DNA of 64,000 bases from Paraburkholderia ferrariae NBRC 106233. GTDB lineage: Bacteria > Pseudomonadota > Gammaproteobacteria > Burkholderiales > Burkholderiaceae. Numbering within the stretch: position 1 is the stretch's first letter; every line of letters begins with the position of its first letter. The DNA lies in assembly GCF_000685035.1 (NCBI RefSeq), contig NZ_BAYB01000005.1, forward strand, positions 34,855 through 98,854. Reading direction: 5' to 3'. This document shows, in pieces, positions 37,431-48,377 of this stretch. A program made the position numbers and the translations under genes. Under the pieces are notes generated by a model. The model worked only from the letters and a program-made list of their open reading frames with translations, searched no databases and had not been told where the DNA came from.

Positions 37431-38237
37431 TCACCACCAGCGATGGAAATGATGCACCGGCCCCACGCCGTGGCCGACATCCAGGCGCTCGCTCGCTTGC
37501 AGCGCGCCGGTGAGGTACTGCTTGGCATCCGCCACGGCGTCGGCGAGGTTCGCGCGCTGCGGCCAGAGCGCCGCGATGGCGGAGGACAGCGTGCAGCCGG
37601 TGCCGTGCGTGTTCGTGACCGGCACGCGCGCGCCGCCAAGGCGCAGCGTGCCGCCGGCCTCGATGAGCCAGTCGGGGCTCTCGGCGCCCCCCAGGTGGCC
37701 GCCCTTCATGAGCACCGCCTGCACGCCGAGCGCCCGCAGCGCTTCGCCTTGCTCGAGCATCGCGGCCTCGTCGCCGGCGGGTGCGACGCCGAGCAGCGCC
37801 GCCGCTTCGGGCAGGTTGGGCGTGACGACGCCGGCGAGCGGCAGCAATTCGTCGCGCAGCGCCGCCACGGCTTCGGGCGCGAGCAGCGCGTGGTTGCTCT
37901 TCGAGATCATGACCGTGTCGAGCACGATGCGCGCCGGCCGGTGGCGGCGCAGCGCATCGGCGACGGCGCGCACGATGGGCGCATTGGCGAGCATGCCGAT
38001 CTTCACGGCGTCGATGCGGATGTCCTCGAACACGGCGTCGAGCTGCGCCGTGACGAATGCCGGATCGGGCGCATGGATCGCCGTGACGCCGCGCGTGTTC
38101 TGCGCGGTGAGCGCGGTGATCACGCTCGCGCCATAGGCGCCCAGCGCCGAGAACGCTTTCAGGTCGGCCTGGATGCCCGCGCCGCCGCCCGAATCGGAGC
38201 CGGCGATCGTGAGGACGTTGGAAATCGATGAGGTCAT
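37431..38237 (-). CDS. thiD: Hydroxymethylpyrimidine/phosphomethylpyrimidine kinase
   Basis: Two-step kinase of thiamine biosynthesis: phosphorylates HMP and then HMP-P. The 268-aa ribokinase-fold protein begins VLTIAGSDSGGGAGIQADLKAF, has VITALTAQNTRGV, MISKSNHALL and the catalytic segment GTGCTLSSAIAALWP with the conserved Gly-Thr-Gly-Cys. I chose the ATG at 38237; an in-frame start at 38291 would add 18 residues. I see no TPP riboswitch in the 88 bases before it. Convergent with DUF1853. Confidence 0.94.
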   Translation of the reverse strand: MTSSISNVLTIAGSDSGGGAGIQADLKAFSALGAYGASVITALTAQNTRGVTAIHAPDPAFVTAQLDAVFEDIRIDAVKIGMLANAPIVRAVADALRRHRPARIVLDTVMISKSNHALLAPEAVAALRDELLPLAGVVTPNLPEAAALLGVAPAGDEAAMLEQGEALRALGVQAVLMKGGHLGGAESPDWLIEAGGTLRLGGARVPVTNTHGTGCTLSSAIAALWPQRANLADAVADAKQYLTGALQASERLDVGHGVGPVHHFHRWW

Positions 38238-38325
38238 GGCAGCGTGAAAGGCGAAAGGGCGCGCGCCCGGCGGGTCGGGCGCCGTGTACAAGGCCAGGTG
38301 TGACGAAACGGCGACTGGAGTGGGA

Positions 38326-39633
38326 TCAGTGGTGATTTTCGCCGATCAGCGCGACGGAGTCGAACGCGCGCTGATTGGCCTGATGGCGGCGCATCACGAG
38401 CCACATCATGAGGCACACGAACGTGCCGAACAGCACGATCACGATGGTCACCGGCACGTCGAGCCAGACGAGCACCGCATAGAGGCACAGCATCACGAGC
38501 ACCGAGAGATTCTCGTTGAAGTTCTGCACGGCGATGGAGTGGCCGGCCGAAAGCAGCACGTGGCCGCGGTGCTGGAGGAGCGCGTTCATCGGCACGACGA
38601 AAAAGCCCGAGAGGGCGCCCACCACCATCAGGAAGACATAGGCCAGGAGGAGGTAGCCCGGCACGTGCATATGGCCGAGGCGCAGGCCCCAATGCGGCGG
38701 AAAGAGATTGCGCGTATAGAACGCCATCAGCATCACCGCGAGACCCATGATGATGCCCACCGGCAGCACCGAGAGCGACTTCTTGAGCGGTATGCGCGCG
38801 GCGGCGATAACCGCGCCCGCAGCCACGCCCACGGCGACCACGGCCTGCAGGATGGCGCCTTCCGAAAGCGACATGCCGAGCGACACTTCGGCCCACTTGA
38901 GCACGATGAACTGCAGCGTGGCGCCGGCGCCCCAGAAGAGCGTCGTGACCGCGAGCGAAATCTGGCCGAGCTTGTCGTGCCAGAGCGTCTGGAAGCAGTC
39001 GGCGAAATCGGTGATGAGACGGATGGGGCCGCGCTCCTGGCGCGGGTAGCGGGCGCCGGTGTCGGGAATGCGCAGATTGAAGAGGGCGGCGACGACATAG
39101 ATGCCCATGATGACGAGCATCGCAGCTTCGGCGGGGGTGTGGATCGAGGCGGGGGTGTGGCGGATCACATGCGAGGCGATGTGCGGGCTGATGAGCGCGC
39201 CGCCTAAAACGGTGCCGAGGATAATCGAGCCGACTGTCGTGCCTTCGATCCAGCCATTCGCGGCGACGAGGCGCTCAGGCGGCAGCAGCTCGGTCAGAAT
39301 GCCGTATTTGGCCGGCGAGTAGGCCGCGGCGCCGAAACCGACCACGCCATAGGCGAACAGGGGATGCGTGCCGAACAGCATGAGGCCGCAGCCCAGGACC
39401 TTGATCGTGTTCGTGATGAACATGACGCGGCCCTTGGGGCGGGAATCGGCAAAGGCGCCGACGAAGGCGGCCAGAACGACATAGGACAGAACGAAGAACA
39501 GCTTGAGCAGCGGCGTCATCCAGTTCGGAGCCTGGAGGTCTTTCAGCAGTGCAATTGCAGCGATCAGGAGCGCATTGTCGGCCAACGACGAAAAAAACTG
39601 CGCGGCCATGATGGTGTAAAAGCCTTTTTTCAT
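38326..39633 (-). CDS. lplT: Lysophospholipid transporter LplT
   Basis: 435-aa, 12-span MFS permease that flips lysophospholipids across the inner membrane for reacylation. It resembles E. coli LplT in AQFFSSLADNALLIAAIALLKD, VVLAAFVGAFADSRPKGRVM, GFGAAAYSPAKYGILTELLP and the GWIEGTTVGSIILGT segment. In enterics it is linked to an acyltransferase gene (aas), which is absent here. It ends with a Met-rich, then His-containing tail (LMRRHQ). Divergent from alr across 218 bases. Confidence 0.9.
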   Translation of the reverse strand: MKKGFYTIMAAQFFSSLADNALLIAAIALLKDLQAPNWMTPLLKLFFVLSYVVLAAFVGAFADSRPKGRVMFITNTIKVLGCGLMLFGTHPLFAYGVVGFGAAAYSPAKYGILTELLPPERLVAANGWIEGTTVGSIILGTVLGGALISPHIASHVIRHTPASIHTPAEAAMLVIMGIYVVAALFNLRIPDTGARYPRQERGPIRLITDFADCFQTLWHDKLGQISLAVTTLFWGAGATLQFIVLKWAEVSLGMSLSEGAILQAVVAVGVAAGAVIAAARIPLKKSLSVLPVGIIMGLAVMLMAFYTRNLFPPHWGLRLGHMHVPGYLLLAYVFLMVVGALSGFFVVPMNALLQHRGHVLLSAGHSIAVQNFNENLSVLVMLCLYAVLVWLDVPVTIVIVLFGTFVCLMMWLVMRRHQANQRAFDSVALIGENHH

Positions 39634-39851
39634 CTGATGCGATGCTGTCCTCGCTGCGGTCCGTCCGCCCCGGACGGGTGGGAGGCATCCGGGCTTATTA
39701 CGTTCGAAATGGGTTGTGCGCAGGGCTTTATATCATGAAAATAGCTGCATTCGGACTAGCAGATTCCTTGACCGCCCTGCGGGCCGGCCTTCCGGGGGCT
39801 GAAAACGCACTGTAAGCTCCTGATTCGAAAGCGCCTTTACGAAAATCTCCC

Positions 39852-40922
39852 ATGCCTCGCCCCCTCTCCGCCACGATTCATACCGCCGCTCTCGCCAACA
39901 ATCTCGCAGTCGTCCGCCGATACGCGCCGAAGTCCAAAATCTGGGCCGTGGTCAAGGCCAACGCCTACGGCCACGGGCTTGCCCGGGCGTTTCCGGGCCT
40001 GCGCGCCACGGACGGTTTCGGGCTGCTGGATCTCGAAGAAGCGGTGAAGCTGCGCGAGCTCGGCTGGGCCGGACCGATCCTGCTGCTGGAGGGCTTTTTC
40101 CGGCCCACCGACATTGACGTGATCGACCGCTACAGCCTCACCACGGTCGTGCATTCCGACGAGCAGATGCGCATGCTGGAAATGGCGCGTCTTTCGAAGC
40201 CGGTCAATATCCAGCTGAAAATGAACAGCGGCATGAACCGGCTCGGCTATACGCCCGAGAAGTACCGCGCCGCCTGGGAGCGGGCGCGCGCCTGCCCCGG
40301 CATCGGCCAGATCACGCTGATGACGCACTTCGCCGACGCCGACACGCCGCGCGGCGTCGGCGAGCAGATGGCCGCGTTCGAACGCGGCGCGCAAGGCATT
40401 GCCGGCACGCGCAGCCTCGCGAATTCGGCGGCCACGCTCTGGCACCCGGCCTCGCATTTCGACTGGGTGCGGCCCGGCATCATCCTGTATGGCGCTTCGC
40501 CCTCGGGTGCGGCGTCGGCGATCGACGGCGTGGGCCTGCAGCCCGCCATGACGCTCGCCTCCGAACTCATCGGCACGCAGAACATCGCGGAAGGGCAAAC
40601 CGTCGGCTACGGCTCGACCTTTACGGCGCGCAAGCCCATGCGCATCGGCGTGGTGGCGTGCGGGTACGCGGACGGCTATCCGCGCATCGCTCCCGAGGGC
40701 ACGCCCGTGTTCGTGGAGGGCGTGCGTACCCGCGTGGTCGGCCGCGTGTCGATGGACATGCTCACCGTCGATCTGACGCCGGTGGCGGGCGCGGGCGTGG
40801 GCGCGCGCGTCGAGCTCTGGGGAACCAACCTGCCGATCGACGACGTGGCCGAGGCGTGCGGCACGATCGGCTACGAGCTGATGTGCGCAGTGGCGCCGCG
40901 CGTGCCGGTGCGGGCGGAATAA
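39852..40922 (+). CDS. alr: Alanine racemase
   Basis: PLP-dependent enzyme that makes D-alanine for peptidoglycan. The 356-aa protein has the PLP lysine (Lys35) in [27 protein letters not shown], the [16 protein letters not shown] active-site strand and the catalytic tyrosine region VGYGSTFTA. It starts at ATG 39852. radA follows almost directly. The alr-radA order is common in this group. Confidence 0.95.
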   Translation: MPRPLSATIHTAALANNLAVVRRYAPKSKIWAVVKANAYGHGLARAFPGLRATDGFGLLDLEEAVKLRELGWAGPILLLEGFFRPTDIDVIDRYSLTTVVHSDEQMRMLEMARLSKPVNIQLKMNSGMNRLGYTPEKYRAAWERARACPGIGQITLMTHFADADTPRGVGEQMAAFERGAQGIAGTRSLANSAATLWHPASHFDWVRPGIILYGASPSGAASAIDGVGLQPAMTLASELIGTQNIAEGQTVGYGSTFTARKPMRIGVVACGYADGYPRIAPEGTPVFVEGVRTRVVGRVSMDMLTVDLTPVAGAGVGARVELWGTNLPIDDVAEACGTIGYELMCAVAPRVPVRAE

Positions 40923-40940
40923 GCGGTGGCCACGCGCAAC

Positions 40941-42317
<1,377 letters not shown>

Positions 42318-42450
42318 AGCCGGGTCATCTCGCGTGAACTGGCGCGTAATGATTAGTAACAACCCTGGTACACACTGTAACCTGGTCGATTTGCGATTTG
42401 CCTATCCTTGGCCGCATGTTCAACCCGCGTCCAGCGGAAAGGATGGCGTC

Positions 42451-42714
42451 TTGAGACAGACTGATATGTCCGCCGGCGATCGTTCGATCGTCGTACGCGG
42501 CTGCCGGGTTTCCGAGCCGCTCGTGCAACCTTGGGGCAGCAGTTGCCGCATCGTCGAGTGGATCGACAGCGATGGGCGCATATCGCGCCGTGTGGTGGCC
42601 GGAAACGTTACCGCTGCGCAGGTGCGCAGCACCATCGCGCACCACGTGGAAGGCCGCAAACACGTGCTTTACGACGATGAGCGCTCGCCACGGCAAACCT
42701 TGCCGCGGCGTTAG
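42451..42714 (+). CDS. Small DUF2866-like protein
   Basis: Predicted 87-aa cytoplasmic protein of unknown function, similar as far as I recall to DUF2866 proteins found in Burkholderia. I chose TTG 42451, which lies 7 bases after GAAAGGA; the first in-frame ATG, at 42466, has no ribosome-binding site. The middle reads IVVRGCRVSEPLVQPW, CRIVEWIDSDGRISRRVVAG, with basic residues and a C-terminal RQTLPRR. A terminator follows, so the gene has its own unit. The start choice is the main doubt. Confidence 0.65.
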   Translation: MRQTDMSAGDRSIVVRGCRVSEPLVQPWGSSCRIVEWIDSDGRISRRVVAGNVTAAQVRSTIAHHVEGRKHVLYDDERSPRQTLPRR

Positions 42715-42718
42715 CGAA

Positions 42719-42745
42719 AAAATGGGCGCACCGGGCGCCCATTTT
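42719..42745 (+). terminator. Rho-independent terminator after the DUF2866-like gene
   Basis: Stem AAAATGGGCGC / GCGCCCATTTT (42719-42729 and 42735-42745) with loop ACCGG. It has A and T runs, so it can also act on transcripts from the convergent CoA-transferase gene. Confidence 0.85.
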
Positions 42746-42777
42746 CATTTGCGGGGCCGCCGGGGCGCGTTGCCCGA

Positions 42778-44028
42778 TCAGCCCCAGGGACCGTAGGTGA
42801 AGGGCTTGTTGCCGTCGGGGGAGCTGCCAGGTGCGCCCGGTGTACCGCCTGCTCCCGCTGTGCCCGCTGTGCCCGCTGTGCCCGCTGTGCGGGCTTGCGG
42901 GCCGGCTGCGCCGCCGGGTCTTTGCATGCCCGTACCCATGCCTGGCTGCGGCTTGAGCGCTGCCTGGCGCGCAGCGGCGCTCGCGGCCAGACTCTGCTGG
43001 AGTACCTCGGGGTTGAAGAGCGGATGCCTTGCTGCCTCGCCAGGCGTGAGAACCGGCGTGGCGCAGCAGTCGATGGGTTCGAGCCGGTCGATCCACGTTT
43101 GCAGCGGCTCCGCTTCGATAATGGCCGCGAGTTCGCGCGCGAGTGTCACCGCGTCCGCGCCGCCGATCGCCTGGCCGAGGCTCCAGTGCCGCTCCATCCA
43201 GTCTTCGCGCCCGAGCGCGCGGCACAGCGCCTGCCAGAATTTCAGTTCGAGCGCGCCCACCGCAAGCCATCGCCCGTCCTGGGTGCGGTAGAGGTTGTAG
43301 CAGGGCACCCCGCCGTTGAGGAGGCCGCCGCCGGGCTGAAGGGCGGCCGCGTCGTCGTTGGCGAGCGCCACCTGGGCGACCACGTTGTTCGCATAGCTCG
43401 CGTGGGCCATCGAGATATCGATGAAGCGTCCCTCGCCGCCGCGCCCGACTTGCCATAGCGCGGCGAGGATCTGCGTGACGGCCGTCAGCGCGCCGCCCAG
43501 CAGGTCCGCAATCTGGAAGTTGGGCAGCACGGGCGCGCCGTCGCGTCCGGCCAGTTGGTCGAGCACGCCCGCATAGCCGATGTAGTTGAGATCGTGGCCG
43601 GCCCGCTCGGCAAACGGGCTGTCTGCGCCATAGCCGCTGATCGCGCAGTACACGAGTTTGGGATTGATCGCGCGCAGCGCCTCGTAGCCCACGCCCAGCC
43701 GGTCCATCACGCCCGGCCGGAAGCTTTCCACGAGCACGTCCGCGTCGCGGGCGAGCGCGAGCAGCACGGCGCGCCCGCCTTCGGACTTCAGATCGAGCCG
43801 CGTTTCGCGCTTGCCGCGATTGACGAGGCGGTAGAACGCGCCGGGCCGTGCGGCGACTTCGTCGGCGGCGCTCTGCATCATCATGCGGGCGGCGTCGCCG
43901 GTGCCGGGCGGCTCGATCTTCAGCACGTCCGCGCCCATTTCGGCGAGTCGCAGCGTGGCGACCGGGCCGGGCAGCAGCATGGTCAGATCAAGAACGCGTA
44001 GGCCCTGCAGTGCGGCGGGTGACGACAC
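42778..44028 (-). CDS. CaiB/BaiF family CoA-transferase
   Basis: Class III CoA-transferase of 416 aa. Family features: LRVLDLTMLLPGPVATLRLAEMGADVLKIEPPG with a strand-loop typical of these enzymes, RLDLKSEGGRAVLLALARDADVLVESFRPGVMDRLGVGY and the NYIGYAGVLDQLAGRDG block. An Asp follows in the usual active-site region (residue 170 area). The C-terminus after about 375 is unusual: it has a Thr-Ala-Gly repeat tail. CoA substrate and partner are unknown, and no dehydratase or racemase partner lies next to it. Confidence 0.87.
   Translation of the reverse strand: MSSPAALQGLRVLDLTMLLPGPVATLRLAEMGADVLKIEPPGTGDAARMMMQSAADEVAARPGAFYRLVNRGKRETRLDLKSEGGRAVLLALARDADVLVESFRPGVMDRLGVGYEALRAINPKLVYCAISGYGADSPFAERAGHDLNYIGYAGVLDQLAGRDGAPVLPNFQIADLLGGALTAVTQILAALWQVGRGGEGRFIDISMAHASYANNVVAQVALANDDAAALQPGGGLLNGGVPCYNLYRTQDGRWLAVGALELKFWQALCRALGREDWMERHWSLGQAIGGADAVTLARELAAIIEAEPLQTWIDRLEPIDCCATPVLTPGEAARHPLFNPEVLQQSLAASAAARQAALKPQPGMGTGMQRPGGAAGPQARTAGTAGTAGTAGAGGTPGAPGSSPDGNKPFTYGPWG
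42849..42890. repeat. 9-bp coding repeat in the CoA-transferase tail
   Basis: CCCGCTGTG units repeat at 9-bp spacing around 42854-42889 (four perfect or near-perfect copies in a row). Read on the minus strand they encode repeated Ala-Gly-Thr. A length-variable region is plausible. Confidence 0.65.
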
Positions 44029-44065
44029 TCATCTCTCCTTGACGGGCGCAGCGCGTGCGGCGCGG

Positions 44066-45997
44066 CTAACCGATCTGCTCCAGTTCCTCGTGCGCATCGA
44101 GCCATTCGGCTTCCAGCGTTTCGAGTCGCGACTGCACTTCGGCCTGGCGGCGGATCGCCTCGGTCAGGCGGGTTTTCTGCTCGGGCTCGTAGCTGGCGGG
44201 ATCGGCAACGAACGTATCCAGCGTTCCTTTTTCGGCATTGAGCGTGTCCATTTCCTTCTCGATCTTGCTGATCTTCGCCTGCAGCGGCTTTTTCAGGTGC
44301 GCGAGCTTCTGGCGCGTTTCCGCTTCCTGGCGGCGCTGCTCCTTGCGGTTGATGCCCGCGTCCGCTGCGCCGGCGCCCGCGCTGTCCTGCTTGAGCGCCG
44401 CGCGCTGCTCCGCGGCGTGCTGGAGGAGCCAGTCGCGGTAGTCGTCCAGATCGCCGTCGAACGGCTGCAGCCGGTGCTTCGCAACCAGCATGAACTGGTC
44501 CGTGGTCGCGCGCAACAGGTGCCGGTCGTGCGACACGAGGATCAGCGTGCCTTCGAACTGCGCAAGCGCCATGGTGAGCGCATGGCGGGTTTCGAGGTCG
44601 AGGTGGTTGGTCGGTTCGTCGAGCAGCAGCAGGTTCGGTTTCTGCCAGATGATGAGCGCCAGCGCGAGCCGGGCTTTTTCGCCGCCCGAGAACGGCGCGA
44701 TGGGCGCCGTCGCCATCTCGCCCGGGAAGTTGAAGCCGCCGAGGAAGTCGCGCAGTTCCTGCTCGCGCGTATCCGGCGCGAGGCGCGCAAGATGCTGCAG
44801 CGGCGAGTCGTCGGGGCGCAAGGTTTCGAGCTGGTGCTGCGCGAAATAGCCGATCTGCAGCCCCTTGCCCGTGCGCAGTTCGCCCGAGAGCGGCGCGAGC
44901 GTGTTGGCGAGCGTCTTGATCAGCGTGGATTTGCCCTGACCGTTGGCGCCCAGCAGGCCGATGCGCTGGCCGTTCTGGATCGAGAGCGCAACCCGCTCGA
45001 CGATGGGCGTTTCGCTGCCGTCTTCGGCGCGGTAGCCGCAGCGCACGTCTTCCATCACGAGCATGGGGTTCGGCGCCGAATCGGGGACGCGGAATTCGAA
45101 CGTGAACGGCGAGCTCGCATGCGCGGGCGCGATCAACTCCATCCTCTCCAGCGCCTTCACGCGGCTTTGCGCCTGGCGCGCCTTGGTGGCCTTCGCCTTG
45201 AAGCGGTCGATGAAGCTTTGCAGGTGCGCGACCGTCTTCTGCTGCTTCTCGTAGGCACTCTGCTGGAGGGCCAGTTGTTGCGCGCGCAGGATTTCGAACT
45301 GCGAGTAGTTGCCGCCGTACCGTTTGACCTGCTGGTTCTCCAGATGCAGCGTGACGTTGCAGACCGAATCGAGGAATTCGCGGTCGTGCGAGATCACGAC
45401 GAGCGTGCCCGGATAGCGATGCAGCCAGTCTTCGAGCCAGACGATGGCGTCGAGGTCGAGGTGGTTCGTGGGTTCGTCGAGCAGCAGCAGGTCGGAGCGG
45501 CACATCAGCGCCTGGGCGAGGTTCAGGCGCATGCGCCAGCCGCCCGAGAAGCTCGCGACCGGCGCGCGCGTTTGTTCGAGCGTGAAGCCCAGGCCGAGCA
45601 GCAGGGCTTCGGCGCGTGCCGGGGCCGTGTAGCCGTTGGCGTCGGCAAAGGCGGCGTGAGCCTCGGCTTCGGCGGCACCGTCGTGCGCGGCCGAGGCGGC
45701 GGCGATGCGCGCTTCGATCTCGCGCAGCGCGGCGTCGCCGTCGAGCGTGTAGTCGAGCGCGCTGCGATCGACCGCCGGCGTTTCCTGCGCGACGTGCGCG
45801 ATGCGCCAGGACGGCGGCAGCGAGAAGTCGCCCGCGTCCGCATGGAGTTCGCCGCGCAGCACGGAGAACAGCGTGGATTTGCCCGCGCCGTTCGCGCCGA
45901 CGAGGCCAGCCTTTTCGCCGGGGTTCAGCGTGAACGAGGTCTGGTCGAAAAGCGGCTTGGTGCCGCGGGCAAGACTGAATTGATTGAAGCGGATCAC
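44066..45997 (-). CDS. ABC-F family ATPase (YheS-like)
   Basis: 643-aa soluble twin-ATPase protein without membrane domains. The first P-loop is GANGAGKST (34-42), the signature FSGGWRMRLNLAQAL and Walker B LLLLDEPTNHLDLDAIVW. The second has GANGQGKST, FSGGEKARLALAL and LLLDEPTNHLDLETRHAL. A charged linker with KATKARQAQSRVKALERM joins them, and a coiled-coil C-terminus follows (residues 540-640). ABC-F proteins act on the ribosome as translation factors or antibiotic resistance; the layout fits YheS. It starts at the ATG at 45997. Confidence 0.92.
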   Translation of the reverse strand: MIRFNQFSLARGTKPLFDQTSFTLNPGEKAGLVGANGAGKSTLFSVLRGELHADAGDFSLPPSWRIAHVAQETPAVDRSALDYTLDGDAALREIEARIAAASAAHDGAAEAEAHAAFADANGYTAPARAEALLLGLGFTLEQTRAPVASFSGGWRMRLNLAQALMCRSDLLLLDEPTNHLDLDAIVWLEDWLHRYPGTLVVISHDREFLDSVCNVTLHLENQQVKRYGGNYSQFEILRAQQLALQQSAYEKQQKTVAHLQSFIDRFKAKATKARQAQSRVKALERMELIAPAHASSPFTFEFRVPDSAPNPMLVMEDVRCGYRAEDGSETPIVERVALSIQNGQRIGLLGANGQGKSTLIKTLANTLAPLSGELRTGKGLQIGYFAQHQLETLRPDDSPLQHLARLAPDTREQELRDFLGGFNFPGEMATAPIAPFSGGEKARLALALIIWQKPNLLLLDEPTNHLDLETRHALTMALAQFEGTLILVSHDRHLLRATTDQFMLVAKHRLQPFDGDLDDYRDWLLQHAAEQRAALKQDSAGAGAADAGINRKEQRRQEAETRQKLAHLKKPLQAKISKIEKEMDTLNAEKGTLDTFVADPASYEPEQKTRLTEAIRRQAEVQSRLETLEAEWLDAHEELEQIG

Positions 45998-46127
45998 AGC
46001 AGCGCCAGCAGGGGAGAAAGCGCTATTTTAACTGTGCGGCCCCGCGGGCGGCATCGACCGTTCGGCCAGGTGCGTTGCGCCGGTTTTCTCACGTAGACTG
46101 GCGCTTTGCCACGGGAGACCACCACAG

Positions 46128-46610
46128 ATGCCTTCGATCTATTCGTTTTCTGCCGAACCGCTGGGCGGCGGCGCGCCGGTGAGCCTCGAAAGCTACGCGG
46201 GCAAGGTCCTGCTCATCGTGAATACGGCGAGCGAATGCGGATTCACGCCGCAGTACGCGGGGCTGCAGAAGCTCTACGACGAATACGCCGCGCGCGGGCT
46301 CGCGGTACTGGGTTTTCCATGCAACCAGTTCGGCAAGCAGGAGCCGGGCGAGGCGGCGCAGATCGGCAGCTTTTGCGAAAAGAACTACGGCGTGACGTTT
46401 CCGATGTTCGACAAGATCGACGTGAACGGCGCCGGCGCGCATCCGCTTTACCGCTGGCTGACGAGCGAGGCGCCGGGCCTGCTCGGCCTCGAGTCCGTCA
46501 AGTGGAACTTCACGAAGTTTCTGGTGGATCGCAACGGCAACGTGGTGAAGCGCTACGCGCCGGTCACGAAGCCCGAGGCGATTGCGCCCGATATCCAGAA
46601 GCTGCTTTAG
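46128..46610 (+). CDS. Glutathione peroxidase (Cys type)
   Basis: 160-aa thiol peroxidase that reduces peroxides. Cys37 is in NTASECGFT, the position of selenocysteine in animal enzymes. FPCNQFGKQEPGE carries the catalytic Gln, and KWNFTKFLVDRNG the Trp-Asn pair. Many bacterial members take electrons from thioredoxin instead of glutathione. ATG 46128 is in a short intergenic gap, divergent from the ABC-F gene and convergent with the cardiolipin synthase gene. Confidence 0.94.
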   Translation: MPSIYSFSAEPLGGGAPVSLESYAGKVLLIVNTASECGFTPQYAGLQKLYDEYAARGLAVLGFPCNQFGKQEPGEAAQIGSFCEKNYGVTFPMFDKIDVNGAGAHPLYRWLTSEAPGLLGLESVKWNFTKFLVDRNGNVVKRYAPVTKPEAIAPDIQKLL

Positions 46611-46665
46611 AAAGCCGGACGCGGGAGCGGCCAGGCGCCGCCATGAAGCCACTATCGGCGTGCGG

Positions 46666-48105
46666 CTAGAGTATCGGCGCGAAGAGGCGCGCCAGATGCA
46701 TCGTGATCTTGCGCCAGGCCGGTGCATTGCGGTATTCGCTGCGGTCGATCTCGAAGGTCTCCTCGAAGTCGCGCAGCAGCATCGTCTCGACTTCGGCGGC
46801 GAAGCCGCGATGCACCGTGAGCACCATGATCTCGAAGTTCAGGCGGAACGAGCGGTTGTCCAGATTCGCGCTGCCGATGGCGGCGGCCACGTCGTCGATC
46901 AGGACGACCTTCTGATGCAGGAAGCCCGGCTTGTAGCGGAAGATGCGGATGCCCGCGCGCATCGCGTCGTAGGCATAGAGTGTCGAAGCCTCGAACACCA
47001 CGTAGTGGTCGCGGCGGCTCGGAATCATGATGCGAACGTCCACGCCGCGCAGCACGGCAAGCCGCAGCGCCGAGAAGACCGCTTCGTCGGGCACGAGGTA
47101 GGGCGTGGTGATCCAGAGGCGCCGCCGCGCGGCGTTGATCGCTTCGACGAAGAAGAGCGAGCAGGTTTCCTGGCGGTCGGCGGGGCCGGTCGGCATCACG
47201 AGGCAGAACATGTCGTCGTGACGCGGTGCGAGCGCCGGCGGCTCGCAGCCGGGCAGCTCCTGGGTGGCCCAGTACCAGTCTTCGGTGAAGACGAACTGGA
47301 TGTTGGCTACCGCTGGGCCGCGCACTTCGATGTGCGTGTCGCGCCACGGCGAAAGCGGCGGCTTCGCGCCGAGATATTCCACGCCCACGTTGTGGCCGCC
47401 CACGAAGGCGCGCTCGCCGTCCACGACGACGATCTTGCGGTGATTGCGGAAGTTGAGCTGGAAGCGGTTGACGAAGTGGCGCCTGGTCGAGAACGGATGC
47501 ACCACCACGCCGCCCGCGCGCAGTTCGTGCACGTAGCTCGCGGGCAGGTCGAAGCTGCCGATGCTGTCGTACAGGAAGAAGGCGCGCACGCCGCGCGCCG
47601 CGCACTGGAGCAGCGCGTCCTTGAGCATGTCGCCGAGGGCGTCGTCGTGCACGATGAAGAACTGCACCAGCACGTAGTGCTTCGCTTCTTCGATGGCGTC
47701 GAAGATCGCGCCGAAGGTGGTTTCGCCGTTGACGAGCGTGCGTACCGAATTGCCCGGCACGAGCGGCATGCCGCCCAGTTGCGCCATCGTGCGGATTACG
47801 CGCGCGCCCAGCTCTTCAGCCGCCCATTCGCCCGCCGAGACCTGTTTGTCCCATTCCGGCGCGTGCGCGCGCTCGCGCAGGTTTTCGTTGCGCAGCCGCC
47901 GTGCATCGACGTAGCCCTCGAACTTGCTGCGGCCGAGGAACAGATACGGGATCAGCGTGAGATAAGGCATCGTCGCGAGCGAGACCGCCCACGCGATCGC
48001 ACCTTGCGAGGTGCGCGTGTTCATGATGGCGTGACAGGCCGCGGCGAGTCCGAACAGATGGATGATCGCGAGCAGGGTGCCAAGATGTAGCCAGTCGAAA
48101 TGCAT
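46666..48105 (-). CDS. cls: Cardiolipin synthase (phospholipase D type)
   Basis: 479-aa inner-membrane enzyme that condenses two phosphatidylglycerols into cardiolipin. There are two N-terminal hydrophobic segments (LGTLLAIIHLFGLAAACHAIMN and AWAVSLATMPYLTLIPYLFLG). Two HKD motifs follow: HRKIVVVDGERAFVGGHN (about 222-240) and HQKVVLIDDVAAAIGSANLDNRS (about 395-417). Both carry His, Lys and Asp. It ends at 46666. Confidence 0.92.
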   Translation of the reverse strand: MHFDWLHLGTLLAIIHLFGLAAACHAIMNTRTSQGAIAWAVSLATMPYLTLIPYLFLGRSKFEGYVDARRLRNENLRERAHAPEWDKQVSAGEWAAEELGARVIRTMAQLGGMPLVPGNSVRTLVNGETTFGAIFDAIEEAKHYVLVQFFIVHDDALGDMLKDALLQCAARGVRAFFLYDSIGSFDLPASYVHELRAGGVVVHPFSTRRHFVNRFQLNFRNHRKIVVVDGERAFVGGHNVGVEYLGAKPPLSPWRDTHIEVRGPAVANIQFVFTEDWYWATQELPGCEPPALAPRHDDMFCLVMPTGPADRQETCSLFFVEAINAARRRLWITTPYLVPDEAVFSALRLAVLRGVDVRIMIPSRRDHYVVFEASTLYAYDAMRAGIRIFRYKPGFLHQKVVLIDDVAAAIGSANLDNRSFRLNFEIMVLTVHRGFAAEVETMLLRDFEETFEIDRSEYRNAPAWRKITMHLARLFAPIL

Positions 48106-48309
48106 AGTGGCGCGGGACGCTCCTGAGGCCGGAAAGCGCGGTGACGCGAGAGCCGGGAAACGCCCATCTTACCGAACCCGCGCGGGTGGAGGCTATCGGA
48201 CTGGCCCTGTGTTCGAGGCGTATCGGCGGCCGGCCGGGCGCCGTTGCTGTTCGACACCCGGCGCGCGGCCCCGGGGGCCGCGTTGTCGTGCGTCGCAGGC
48301 GTCGAAGAG

Positions 48310-48338
48310 CTTCATGCCGGCTTCCGGCCGGCATGAAG
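48310..48338. repeat. 12-bp inverted repeat between prmB and cls
   Basis: CTTCATGCCGGC (48310-48321), loop TTCCG, GCCGGCATGAAG (48327-48338): a perfect 12-bp stem. A run of three diverged 11-bp repeats (CAACTTCATTC and variants) follows at 48351-48383, ending at the 3' end of prmB. There is no T-run; it may work as a terminator for prmB on the minus strand but is not convincing. Confidence 0.5.
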
Positions 48339-48377
48339 CCGATATCAGGCCAACTTCATTCCAGCTTCAGTCCAACC

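Noticed and set aside
38238..38325. A TPP riboswitch ahead of thiD
   Set aside because: The 88-base gap is too short and I could not find the CTGAGA core on the minus strand.
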